Made by a program: the position numbers and the translations under genes. Positions 11,731 to 21,868 of a stretch of 64,000 bases of DNA are shown in pieces. A model generated the notes under the pieces. The model did not search any database. It saw only the letters and a program-made list of their open reading frames with translations, and was not told where the DNA came from. Position 1 is the first letter of the stretch. Each line of letters begins with the position of its first letter. Origin of the DNA: Allolobophora icterica (Eukaryota; Annelida; Clitellata; Crassiclitellata; Lumbricidae); NCBI GenBank assembly GCA_963556255.1, contig OY744613.1, positions 36,261,555-36,325,554 on the forward strand. Reading direction: 5' to 3'.

Positions 11731-12559
11731 ATCTAGACAATTATGAAAGGGTAAAGCAGCATTTGCTAAAAGAATTTAAATTGAAGCAAGGCCTGCAGAG
11801 ATCACCCACTGCGTATTCTGGTAGCGGGAAGTTGAGATCCTCTGTGCTGAGTGGCATCGACGTGGTTGATTGACATTCTGTGCTGCATTGATGATGAGGC
11901 ACGTTGCAGTTGCCCAATCCATTGCTGTGAGAATGGTTGCCCCACCAAGCAGTTCTGCATGAAATTTAAAATCTTAAATTCAGTGCGTTGAGGGATGGGC
12001 AATCAGTGCAAGGTGTCACACACGTAGGTGAACATATGAAGATGTTGAGTGCCAGGAGTGGGTGGCTTACAATGACATTGAGCAACAAGCCACTTTTCAC
12101 TCTGCCAGATGGTCAAGAGATTATTCATCATATCATTGCTGAGTTAGTTTCAGATGTCAGCAAAGTTGGTGAGTCATGGATGACTTTCTGTAATTATCCA
12201 CATCAGAAGTCTACAGCTCATCTGACTGTCACTTTAGCTGTCACTACCAGAGTTTTCAATCTGGAAGAAGAACACTAATGGTTTGAAACGTAACATCATT
12301 AGAATTCCAACATGAATAATCTCAACCGAGGAATCATACACTGGGATAGGGGTCATCCAGAAAACAGTGATCCCAAATTGCCTTCTCGTAAGACCCAAAG
12401 CAGCTGTAAAGCATAAGCGTAATTTTATTCGTGTGGCTAAAGCATCGCCTGAAAAGTATTATCAACACCAGGTTCAAGATAAGCAGCAAAAGTTCTCCAG
12501 TCAGCAAGCAGAAGGTGACCACCCTGAAAAACTCACAATTGTCAATTGAAATTAGGAAC

Positions 12560-13560
12560 TACTGCTGGCAATGACAACATCTCACCCAAATTCCTAAAAC
12601 ACCTTGATGAAATTGTTCAGAGCACTCAAAGCATTCTAGTCTTCCAGTAAAACGAAGCTTCCTGACAAAGATCATTGCCATCCAAAACTAAGGCTTTGTT
12701 CTCTGTGACCTTCAAGCTTCATGAATGGCTAATACTCCAGAAGATCAGCTTGGTCTTATAAAGCTCTATCACACTTGAGCAAGCAGGTTTTCAGCCAAGA
12801 CAAAACACTTGCAATGAAGTTCTTGCCTTAACAACATTCACTTCTTCAGTAATATCTAAAACCATGAGCTGATTTCCTTGATATAGCAGCAGCATTCGAC
12901 ATGGTCTGGCACACATGCCTATTGCTAAGTTCTTCAGAATATAGCCCCAATCATTTAAGACTTGTTTGGAATAGGTGACTCCGAGTGCATGTGTGAACCA
13001 GTGCAGCTCTTCAACAGTTCTACCTTAGGGTTTTGTTCTCTCTCAGTCTCTTTAACACCTTAATGATGAGAGTGAACTCAAAGTCAATCAATCAATTTTC
13101 GTTTAATCAAAGCATCAAGCTGACAACAACGCAACTTGTTACACAGAAATAATTAGTAGGAGGATATATCTAGAAATCTAGGGTTAGACTATTTGGGAAT
13201 GTTTAAGCTATGGTTTGATTCTTATTATTAGTGGAGAATCTATAGTTTATTATTGAAAGTGACTGGGAAACCAATGCAGCTCGTCGTTAGTGTTAACATC
13301 CACATCTGTGACATCCCCAAAACACAACCAAGCAAATTTGTCTATGCTGAAGACTTATACTTGGGTCCCATAGTCATTCATGGAGCTTAAGGGAAAGATT
13401 GGAGCTGATAGCTGAATATTGGAAGAAATGGAGACTCCAGCCCAGCATGTCCCAAAGTGTTCTGAGATTCAACAATAACTGTGAGAACACCTGTACACAC
13501 TTGGGCATGATAATGGATAGATCACTTACATTTCAAGGAAAGGAGTCGTGTTATTGGGAG
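12560..13560 (+). pseudogene. Decayed Jockey/CR1-type LINE reverse transcriptase
   Basis: Only scattered motifs are readable in changing frames: an AGFQP-like piece near 12785, AAAFDMVWHT near 12885, and CTHLGMIMDRSLTF near 13490. Many stops and indels; clearly old. Confidence 0.65.
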
Positions 13561-13649
13561 GATCAAATTGTTTTCATCATTCAGGCAATAGCTGTTGGCT
13601 CAGCCGCCACAGTACCGCTGTGAACCCAACTTTAACTGCTGACAAATAC

Positions 13650-14350
13650 ATGCACTACCTGGACGGGAAGGTCGCTGATGTCCGACGTGCTCCCTCCGTC
13701 AGAGTACACCACAACACAGCACCATGTGCATGGTTATAGATCGGTGACTTCCTCTGAACTTAGACAACTTCTCTTGTCTTCACCCTCGAAGACGTGTTCG
13801 CTCGATCCGGTCCCAACTTTTCTTCTTCACGAGTTTGTCGACGAGCTGCTTCCATTCCCGTTGCTGGGTGGTCTTTCGATATGTAGACAGACGGCCTGCC
13901 ATAAGAGTCCCACATTTTTGTATTCATCAGCTTCAGTCCATTCTTAATTGTGCCAACCTAGCCGGATTCTCACACATATCAGCGTACATGCAAGACACCT
14001 TGCAATGGCACCCCATTGAGAAGTGAGAATACAGTTTAACTGCTCCTCATGGGCCGGGCTTTGATTGCTGGCTCGGCACAAGACTACATCTCAGAGCTCT
14101 TCACACCGGTCTCAGGCTGTCTTGGCCACCTGAGAGTGCAAGTAGCCACGGGCCACTGCCGGCTGCGTTCAGCTTCCTATGGTCAGTTCATGGTCTCGCG
14201 CTGTTGCACATCGGCGCCAGCTGGGCGTACTTTTTCCTTTGCAGCTTCATCTCTGTGGAGCAATCTGCCACCGGACATACCATCAATAGCATCTTTAACA
14301 GTTCAGGAAACGTTTTCTGCTTGATTCAAGACACATTTGTTCGGTGATTC
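13650..14350 (+). mobile_element. CR1-type LINE fragment with internal deletion
   Basis: An N-terminal RT piece (LLLSSPSKTCSLDPVPTFLL, then HEFVDELLPF) near 13770-13860 is followed almost directly by the C-terminal end (LRSASYGQFMVSRC, FAASSLWSNLPPDI) near 14160-14290. The whole palm region is missing. Frameshifts separate the parts. Confidence 0.8.
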
Positions 14351-14518
14351 TTAGGTAGCCGTGCCAGAGGGTCCTTGTGAGTTACTTAAAGGGTACTGAG
14401 TTTGGAGATGTTACAAGTGCTCTGATACATACATACAGTCATACATACATACATTTCACCACCACTTTAGGATGACTGCAGCCAAGGTCAGCACTTGCAA
14501 GAATTGCTGAGCATACTT

Positions 14519-14735
14519 ATTTTTTATTTATTTATTTATTTATTCCGGATATTTCTATAGCGCCTCTCGAAGTCAACTACTACTCAGAGGCGCTCCCGAC
14601 TACAGCATTTGATACTGTGCCGGAATTTTCACGCCGAAGCGCCACGAGCAATTGCGAGTGAAGGACTTGCCCAAGGTCCGTACGCAGCGGACTCGAACCT
14701 GCAACCCACCGGTCACAAGGCGCCGAACTTACCAC
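14519..14735 (-). mobile_element. tRNA-derived SINE, minus copy
   Basis: Reverse complement of the SINE at 20398: B box GGTTCGAGTCC near 14692-14702, a CCTTGGGCAAGTCCTTC core, then GGGAGCGCCTCTGAGTAG and an AGAGGCGCTATAG tail with an (AAAT)n end at 14519-14545. The A-box part is decayed. Confidence 0.85.
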
Positions 14736-15435
14736 TTACACGCAGTTTCGACTTCGGGAGACACTAAGAACTTAACTACTTGCACTCTGCTATTCAGCAT
14801 CAGAGCACCATGCCCTGGGAACCACTTGGTTCATGTGGGGTTAGTGGATGTCCCTTTCCAAATGTCCATGCACATCATCTCCAAACCCAGCTGCTGTGGC
14901 TCCCAGTTCTAAGCAACATTGCATCACCTACGGACTACTACTGCAAGGCTACCATTTCATGCTCACGACAATATCACCTCACAGTGTTGCTAATCAGCCT
15001 GTCACCTTCTTTGTTTCACAAGTGCTTGAATTCTGTTCTGTTTGATCGTGGGTCCTTCCTGCTGGTCAGGAGTGCTCCTAATTAGGTTTTTCTTGAAGTT
15101 GCGCTTTACAAGCTTTCACTTATGTTATGTCACCATGCTGTACAGCATGCCTTCATGCAGCTTTAGCATTTTCAGCCCCTAGCGCCCACTGCTGATGTTT
15201 GTCCACAAACACGTTTTCATTGGCAGACTATTGGCTCTTCGTTTTGCTGGCGATGATGCTTGCAACTGGTCTGGCATGAACCTCATACATCAACATAAAT
15301 TTTCAACCAAGCATAACCTGACTATCTAGCTGATCTGTTTAGATCAGATAGATAACCATGTGTTCAGCATTTCAAAGTAAAAGGCACTAATAATTGTGTT
15401 CATATGTTATATTACTAAAACAGTGAAAACATTAC

Positions 15436-15495
15436 CTCTTGCTTAAGTTTCATTTCCTTCTTTACTTGTTCAAAACACTCAAACATGAACATAAA
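15436..15495 (-). CDS. SNX27: SNX27 orthologue, last recognisable exon
   Basis: A 60-bp exon of 20 codons beginning FMFMFECFEQVKKEM. It matches [20 protein letters not shown] of vertebrate SNX27, in which only about 15 residues remain after this point. The acceptor is TTTTTCAG and the donor GTAATG, phase 0 on both sides. The donor shows that at least one more exon exists downstream, at lower coordinates. The only candidate I saw begins at 10183 after TTACAG and would add IFLF before a stop; it is too short to trust. Confidence 0.88.
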
Positions 15496-15581
15496 CTGAA
15501 AAACAAAACAGAACATTCTAACAGATCATTTCAATAAATTAATGCTACCTTTGTCCACCACGTTGGCAATATCACATTTAC

Positions 15582-15711
15582 ATTTACTCTGGGGTGCAGC
15601 TGGGGCACATGCCGCCAATAACTGAGGGGCACGTGCCCCAGCTGCACCCCAGAGTAAATCTCTCAATTTTGAGGGGGCAATGCCCATTGCTCCCCTCAAA
15701 ATTCAGAGAAT
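15582..15711. repeat. Two adjacent hairpins
   Basis: 27-bp perfect arms at 15582-15608 and 15633-15659 (ATTTACTCTGGGGTGCAGCT...). Directly after comes a second inverted pair around GGGCAATGCCCATTGCTCCC (about 15665-15703). No target duplication seen. Confidence 0.8.
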
Positions 15712-16290
15712 TTCTTGAAATATTAAAATATTATGTTTCAATATAGACAGACTTTTTCAAAAACATAAAACAGAGACAAAGAACTGAAATACTATTAGAA
15801 ATTGATAATGAAAAGAAAGATTTATTTATATCTTCAATATGAAACAAATTTACATGCAAATAAAATGCACCCATTTCATCAGTACTGTAGTGGTAAAATA
15901 ATAGGTGAGTACATGCTACAGGCTAGTTTTCCAAAACACTGAGGGAATGGGTTTGGGAAGGAAGGGCTGAAATATGGAAACGATTTGGTAAGCATTTAAG
16001 CTGTTGAAATGATGGAATTCCTCAATTTCTGATGCACCAACTATTCTAAAACTTATTGAAAAATTAACGTTCTTTTGCATCCAGTGGCAGTGATGTTCAG
16101 ATATGAACACAAACAACAAAAGCCTATGCAATTTGGCCTCAAAGCTGATAGGTCCAAGAAGGTTTCTAATAGCAGGGAAAAGTACAAGTACCTATTTAGC
16201 ATTGCTTCATATCAAAAGACTAGAGTATTTGCCTGTCATATGATGGGTTGAAAAAGAAAATGAATGGATTGATAGGAAGAGAAAATAATT

Positions 16291-16351
16291 TGTTTATTGA
16301 AATGCTTGATCATATGTCAATGTGACATATGATCAAGCATTTCAATAAACA
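16291..16351. repeat. Perfect 29-bp palindrome with 3-base loop
   Basis: TGTTTATTGAAATGCTTGAT... at 16291-16319 is mirrored exactly at 16323-16351 around ATG. The right arm runs straight into a (CATA)n tract. Confidence 0.9.
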
Positions 16352-16405
16352 CATACATACATACATGCAATACATACATACATCCATACATACATACATA
16401 CATAC

Positions 16406-17452
16406 ATACATCTTCTTCTTCTTCTTTTCCTTCAGGCTCGAATTAATCCCTCTTTGGAGAGGGGTCAGCCACTCGGATCCTTCTCTTCCACTTGTTTCTT
16501 TCTTGAGCATCTTCTTTCTTCAGTTTTAGGAGTTTTAGGTCTTGTTGTATCGTGTCTTCCCATCTCTTCCTCTGTCGTCCCCGACTGCGGCGTCCGTATA
16601 CCTCTGCATTCATGATTCTTTTCACACAACTATCATCCTCTTTTCTCATTACATGTCCATACCACCTCAGCCTGGTCTCTCGTACTTTGTCAGTTATACA
16701 TGCCACCCCGAGCTTCTTTCTGATGTCCACATTTCTTTTCCTGTCCTTCAGTGAGATCCCAAGTATCCATCGTAGCATTCTCATCTCTGTTCTCTCCAGT
16801 AACCCTTCATCCCTTTTTGTCAGCGCCCAGGCCTCTGCTCCATATAGCATCACCGGTCTTACCATTGTTTTGTATACCTTTCCCTTGAGTTGAGTTGGCA
16901 TTTTGGCGTCACACAACACTCCCGTTAGTTCTCTCCATTTCTGCCAAGCCACCTTAATCCTGTTCCTGATGTCATGCTCGCAGCCACCCTGTGCATTCAT
17001 GGTCGATCCCAGATATTTAAATGTTTCAACCTGTTTCAGTGACTTTCCTGCATTGTCTCTGATCTCAATTGCTTCCGTTGTTTTTGAGCAGACCATGGTT
17101 TCTGTCTTATTGATGTTTATCTTAAGACCCTTGCTCTCCACTGCCATCTGCCAGTCTGTAAAACGTGCTTGCATCTTCGCCTCTGCATCGTCCGCTAGTA
17201 TAAGATCATCCGCATACAGCATGTCCCAAGGTACCTCTCTCCTTACATGTTCTGATATTGCATCCATCACAATAATAAACAGTAGAGGACTCAGGCACGA
17301 TCCTTGATGTACACCCACTCGTATCTCGAATTCTCCTGTGTTGCCTATACTGCTCCTCACTGTTGTTCTTGCACCTTCATACATTGACTTTACCAAGCGC
17401 ACAATTACCTCCGAGACTCCCTTCTTCCTCAAACTCCAGTAAACGACATCCC
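16406..17452 (-). mobile_element. RTE-type LINE, 5'-truncated, RT palm to C-terminus
   Basis: An open frame of about 335 codons on the minus strand: VGVHQGSCLSPLLFIIVMD (RT motif), VPWDMLYADDLILADDA (catalytic YADD), TFKYLGSTMNAQGGC, LYGAEAWAL and RLRWYGHVMRKEDD, the order typical of RTE/RTEX LINEs. The body starts just before the first of these motifs, so fingers and endonuclease are absent. The 3' end carries a (GAA)n tail (about 16411-16427). Both flanks are (CATA)n microsatellite; the open frame continues into the left microsatellite as MYVCMYVC codons, which are not part of the element. Confidence 0.85.
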
Positions 17453-17560
17453 ATACATACATACATACATACGTACATACATATGTACATACATACATAC
17501 ATACGTACGTACGTACATACATACATACATACATACATACATACATACATACATACATAC
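17453..17560. repeat. (CATA)n microsatellite
   Basis: A CATA run with a few CGTA interruptions. It is the mirror of the (TATG)n run beginning at 18411. Confidence 0.95.
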
Positions 17561-18410
17561 ATTAAAGTAGCGTGATGCCGTCATAGAGGCCATTCGGGTC
17601 ATTATCGGATATCGTCTGGCCGCTATAGAGGCCATTAGGGTTCAAAGGGTTAAGGATTATTGCTCAGAGACTGATAGTATTAAGAGTCTAGATTTGTATA
17701 ATCTATTAGTGATGATTTTATCAATTGTGAAGCATTTTTGTTATAGACTATTGTAAATAAACTGTTAATTTAGATGTCTAAGCATTCTGTGGATGAGTCT
17801 GCAGAACTTCTGTAGTGCCACGACTGAAGTTAGAAGGCCCTCTTGCAATTTCATTCGACGCAGACAGTTTTTCTTAGCAAACTAATTACCTTTACAAACG
17901 TCCTGAACTTTCCATGAGATTCTACTGTACAAGTAAACCGATGATTGCTACCACTACGATCACTCCTGATTAAAACAGAGCAAACAATCTATAGAAATAA
18001 ACTGCATTTCTACTGATTATAAAATCTTGGCCGCAATTATCTGAAGGAATATATTTTGAAGCTGTCTGGAAAATTATGCGTTATTGCGACTATCTCTGAT
18101 TATTGTGATTCTCGCTTATCTTTCGCTGAGGGCCTTCTAAATTCAGTCGTGGCACTACAGAAGTTCTGCAGACTCATCCACAGAATGCTTAGACATCTAA
18201 ATTAACAGTTTATTTACAATAGTCTATAACAAAAATGCTTCACAATTGATAAAATCCTCACTACTAGATTATACAAATCTAGACTCTTTAATACTATCAG
18301 TCTCTGAGCAATAATCCTTAACCCTTTGAACCCTAATGGCCTCTATAGCGGCCAGACGATATCCGATAATGACCCGAATGGCCTCTATAACGGCCTCACG
18401 CTACTTTAAT
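17561..18410. repeat. Large palindrome, arms of about 283 bp
   Basis: 17561-17842 is the near-exact reverse complement of 18128-18410, with a spacer of about 285 bp. The innermost arm sequence (CTTCTGTAGTGCCACGACTG) also occurs at 19098, where it forms the 3' region of a LINE fragment. The arms contain the piggyBac-like end GGGTTCAAAGGGTTAA. Confidence 0.92.
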
Positions 18411-18929
18411 GTATGTATGTATGTATGTATGTATGTATGTATGTACGTACGTATGTATGTATGTATGGACGTATGTATGGCATGTACGTATGTATGTATG
18501 TATGTATGTATGTATGTATGTATGTATATATATGTATGTATGGACGTATGCATGTATTCATGTATGTATGTATGCATGTATGTATGTATGCATGGATGGA
18601 TGGATGTATGTATGTATGTATGTATGTAGGTATGTATGCATATGTATTCATTGTATTGTATATATGTATGTATGTATGCACATAAGTATGTATGTATGTA
18701 TGTATGGATGTATGTATGTATGTATGTATGTATGTATGTATGGATGTATGTATGTATGTATGTATGTATGTATGTATGTATGTATGTATGTATGTATGTA
18801 TGTATGTATGTATGTATGTATGTATGTATGTATGTATGTATGTATGTATGTATGTTTTCTGAAAGTCGAAATTACTCATGAACCCAGGGTCAGGGTTTTT
18901 TTTACATAAGGAACCCAGGGTTCAAAGGG
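18322..18929. mobile_element. piggyBac-like MITE with a (TATG)n core
   Basis: CCCTTTGAACCCT follows TTAA at 18318-18321, and its inverted copy AGGGTTCAAAGGG precedes TTAA at 18930-18933. TTAA targets and CCC-starting ends are the hallmark of piggyBac elements. The inside is mostly a (TATG)n run (18408-18856), so it has no coding capacity. Confidence 0.8.
18408..18856. repeat. (TATG)n microsatellite, about 450 bp
   Basis: A very long TATG run with occasional TACG, GGATG and ATATA variants. The long MYVCMYVC-type frames on either strand are artefacts of it. Confidence 0.97.
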
Positions 18930-19094
18930 TTAACTGACTTTATACAAAAATAATAATAATCTGTACTCCAAATTATAGCCTTTACAAGTACTCTGTTATC
19001 ATCATGCCATCATCAATCGTATCACCCTGTTGGAAAGTAACATTTAGAAAGTAATGTGATAAAAAAGTCTCCTTGGCGAATTGGTTTTTCCTAC

Positions 19095-19560
19095 AGGACT
19101 TCTGTAGTGCCACGACTGAAGTTAGAAGGCCCTCAGCGATGTCATGTCAATCCGCCGTTGTCGCTTTGCGACGGTTGGCTGCATGAATGGACTATCGCTG
19201 CCCAGCGTTGTCTGTCTTTTGCAACTTTTAATAAACCAACTCCTGAAAGGCCAGTCCAAGTTATGATGTTGTCGAACCAACAAATTCTTGGCCTTCCGCG
19301 TCCACGAACTCCCTCCACCAGACCCGTCATCACACTACTCTCGATGCTATCCTGTGGTTGTTGCATAACATGTCCAAAGTACCGTAATTTTCGAGATTTG
19401 ATATGACCTAGTAACTCGCTCTTTATCCTCGCCCGTTTGTAAACTTGTTCGGTGTCCATGTTTCTGTCCATGAAATTCGAAGTAATTTCCTGATACATTT
19501 GTTCTCAAAAGCCTGGATGTATCTTTCGTCTTTCTTCTTTAGTGTTCAGGCCTCGCAACC
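19095..19560 (-). mobile_element. LINE C-terminal and 3' fragment
   Basis: The minus strand reads SRKLRYFGHVMQQPQDSIES then RGRGRPRICWFDNI, the usual end of an RTE/Jockey-like RT ORF. It is followed by a 3' region GAGGGCCTTCTAACTTCAGT shared with the palindrome at 17561-18410. Confidence 0.8.
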
Positions 19561-20076
19561 GCAACCCTCAGCGATAGATAAGCCAATTTCTTCAGTAATT
19601 CCTGGAAACAGTAGCCAACTGATGACTACCGCCAGCTCTTTTCCCATGCAGACAATAATTTCTTAAGCGAGAGACAGACGGATTTCGGGGAAGCCTGACG
19701 CTGGTGGTCAGAGACAGACAGACGGATTGATAGACAGACAAACAGTGGTTAGTAAGTGTCTCTGCCTCCCTCCCCGGCCTCACTCCCTCATAGGGAAACT
19801 TTGAATCAAAAGTCATACCTATGCTATGAACTTGGAGCGCTGGTAAAAATATTTAATTTAGTGGAAAAATGGGAATACTAAGCATATCAGATCACACCAG
19901 AGAACTTTAGTTCTGCTCATGTTAAGACATGCCAGTTTTGAGTCAACCAGTCATCAGAACAGGGATAAAGTGTATCTCTGTACTGCAGGGATACACTTTA
20001 ACATGCTTATAACATTTGCACATTTTATTAAATCCAAAGTACTTTAATATGTTTAGTAAATTCAAAGTAATCTTAC

Positions 20077-20199
20077 ATATGGAGTACAAATTCGAATGGT
20101 TCTTGGTTTTCTTCCCTCTCGGTGATAATCAAAATTGAAAGACACTCCTTCATCATCTGTTTCATAGTTCTTGACATCATCCCATTGGAATTCAATCAC
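20077..20199 (-). CDS. SNX27: SNX27 orthologue, F3 exon (part 2)
   Basis: A 123-bp exon of 41 codons: VIEFQWDDVKNYETDDEGVS, FNFDYHREGRKPRTIRICTP then Y. It matches [20 protein letters not shown] ... KIFTPY of vertebrate SNX27 with aligned ends. Acceptor TCTCAG and donor GTAAGA, phase 0 on both sides. A tRNA-derived SINE stands about 200 bp upstream in the preceding intron. Confidence 0.92.
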
Positions 20200-20397
20200 C
20201 TGAGACTAATAGGAAGAGACAACAATTGTCAAGTAATGCAATCTAAGAAGATTAATACAACACAATCAGCAACTCCTCTGAAATGCCTCAGTCTATGAAT
20301 ACAAAATAACATATTCTCATCTACTTATGCATTACACGACACTTTAGCGACTGCTTGCCGAGTGGTGTAAATGGTATTCATAGCGTATAAAGTATTA

Positions 20398-20634
20398 TGG
20401 GGAGTGGTGGCTCAGTGGCAAGTTCGGCGACTTGTGACCGGAGGGTTGCAGGTTCGAATCCCACTCTAGCCGCTGCGTACGGACCTTGGGCAAGTCCTTC
20501 ACTCGCGATTGCTCGTGGCGCTTCGGCGTGAAAACTCCGACACAGTATCAATGCTGTAGTCGGGAGCGCCTCTGAGTAGTAGTAGACTTGAGGAGGGCTA
20601 TAGAAATATTCGAAATAATAATAATAATATTAAA
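20398..20634 (+). mobile_element. tRNA-derived SINE with LINE-like 3' tail
   Basis: Box A TGGCTCAGTGG (20408-20418) and box B GGTTCGAATCC (20451-20461) are a textbook internal RNA polymerase III promoter. The body has a TTGGGCAAGTCCTTCACTCG core. The tail GGGAGCGCCTCTGAGTAG and CTATAGAAATATTCG resembles the 3' end of the CR1/L2-group LINEs of this window. It ends in (AAT)n. Confidence 0.92.
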
Positions 20635-21419
20635 AACCAGTCTCCCATCACAAAGTTCAGAGTTCTTGGTCTGAAGCATTGACTCTGATTAGCGAACACT
20701 GTGAGAGATGCTTTATACAAGTTCAGATACAATACAATACAATTCAATACAATAACTGTCAGAACTGGACTAAATCCACTGGCTTGGTTTGTGTGGTAGA
20801 GTCTAATCACTTTCATTTGAGCATCATTTGCTGGCTGATAAACTTATCTTTACCATACTACAACGTCATTTAGGCTAGCAAGAATTGCTTTCAAGAGGTT
20901 ATGAGAAGGTACGATAAAAATGTATGGATTTGTTCATACAGACCCCATACACCCTTGTACACTACCAGTACACTACTCTTCAACTTCTTTGACTATGGCA
21001 TTCTTCTGATACTGGCTTGCTTGTTATAAGTTTTTATGGTGAAATCCTGTGCACTCAGTGTCTGAGTCCTCCCCATATGAAAACAAATATGAATGGGTGG
21101 CACTTAGCACAAAAACACCCCATGATCACAAGAAATAACAGCCCCTTCACAAGTGATTTAAAATGAAGCAGAGCTGGTAGTGACAATCCATGAAGAGCGA
21201 CATATCAAAGTGTTACTCCATGAGTAAGTGAGCGAAGGCTGCTATCATAATGCCTTGACTATATAGTAATTGTAATCACAGATTTATGTAGAGCCTTTCC
21301 AAGACGACAGACCCATCAGAGATGCTCCCAACCTAACGATGAAAATCCAGGACCAAACAAAATGGTATTCGAACACTTAATATAACAGACTGAGTTGTCC
21401 AAGCCGATGGTCACACTAA

Positions 21420-21785
21420 TTATATATCATCATCATCAGGATCCGTTGGACGAAGGCCCGTAGTGTCCAATGCAAGTTCTATCAGTTTTTTCCAAAGTCC
21501 CCGGTCTTGTGCTTATATTCTTAAGCTGTGCAGATCTTGTTTACACCAATCTTCGATGTCGTCTGTCCACTCTCTGTTGGGTCTGCCCCTCCGCTCATTT
21601 CCATCCATAGTTCCCATCATGACGGTTTTTATTTTTCTATTATCATCCATTCTACATATATGTCCAAATAGACTTAGTTTTCTCTTCATTGTTGTTTGCA
21701 TTAGATCTTTCTTTATATTCAGTCTTCTTCGAACCTACAAATTTGTCACCTTCATTGTCCAATTTAGGTGTAGTATCCTTCTATA
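21420..21785 (-). mobile_element. LINE C-terminal fragment
   Basis: The minus strand reads MKRKLSLFGHICRMDD then RRGRPNREWTDDIEDW, the C-terminal motif of RT ORFs. The 3' side shows an (ATG)n-like tail at 21424-21438. Confidence 0.75.
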
Positions 21786-21797
21786 GCAGTACATTTC

Positions 21798-21865
<68 letters not shown>
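21798..21865. repeat. (AT)n microsatellite
   Basis: A pure AT run. The DNA transposon at 21866 sits at its edge. Confidence 0.96.

Positions 21866-21868
<3 letters not shown>

Noticed and set aside
16443..18909. Long MYVCMYVC or HTYIHTYI open frames
   Set aside because: These are translations of (TATG)n and (CATA)n microsatellites and have no stops by composition.
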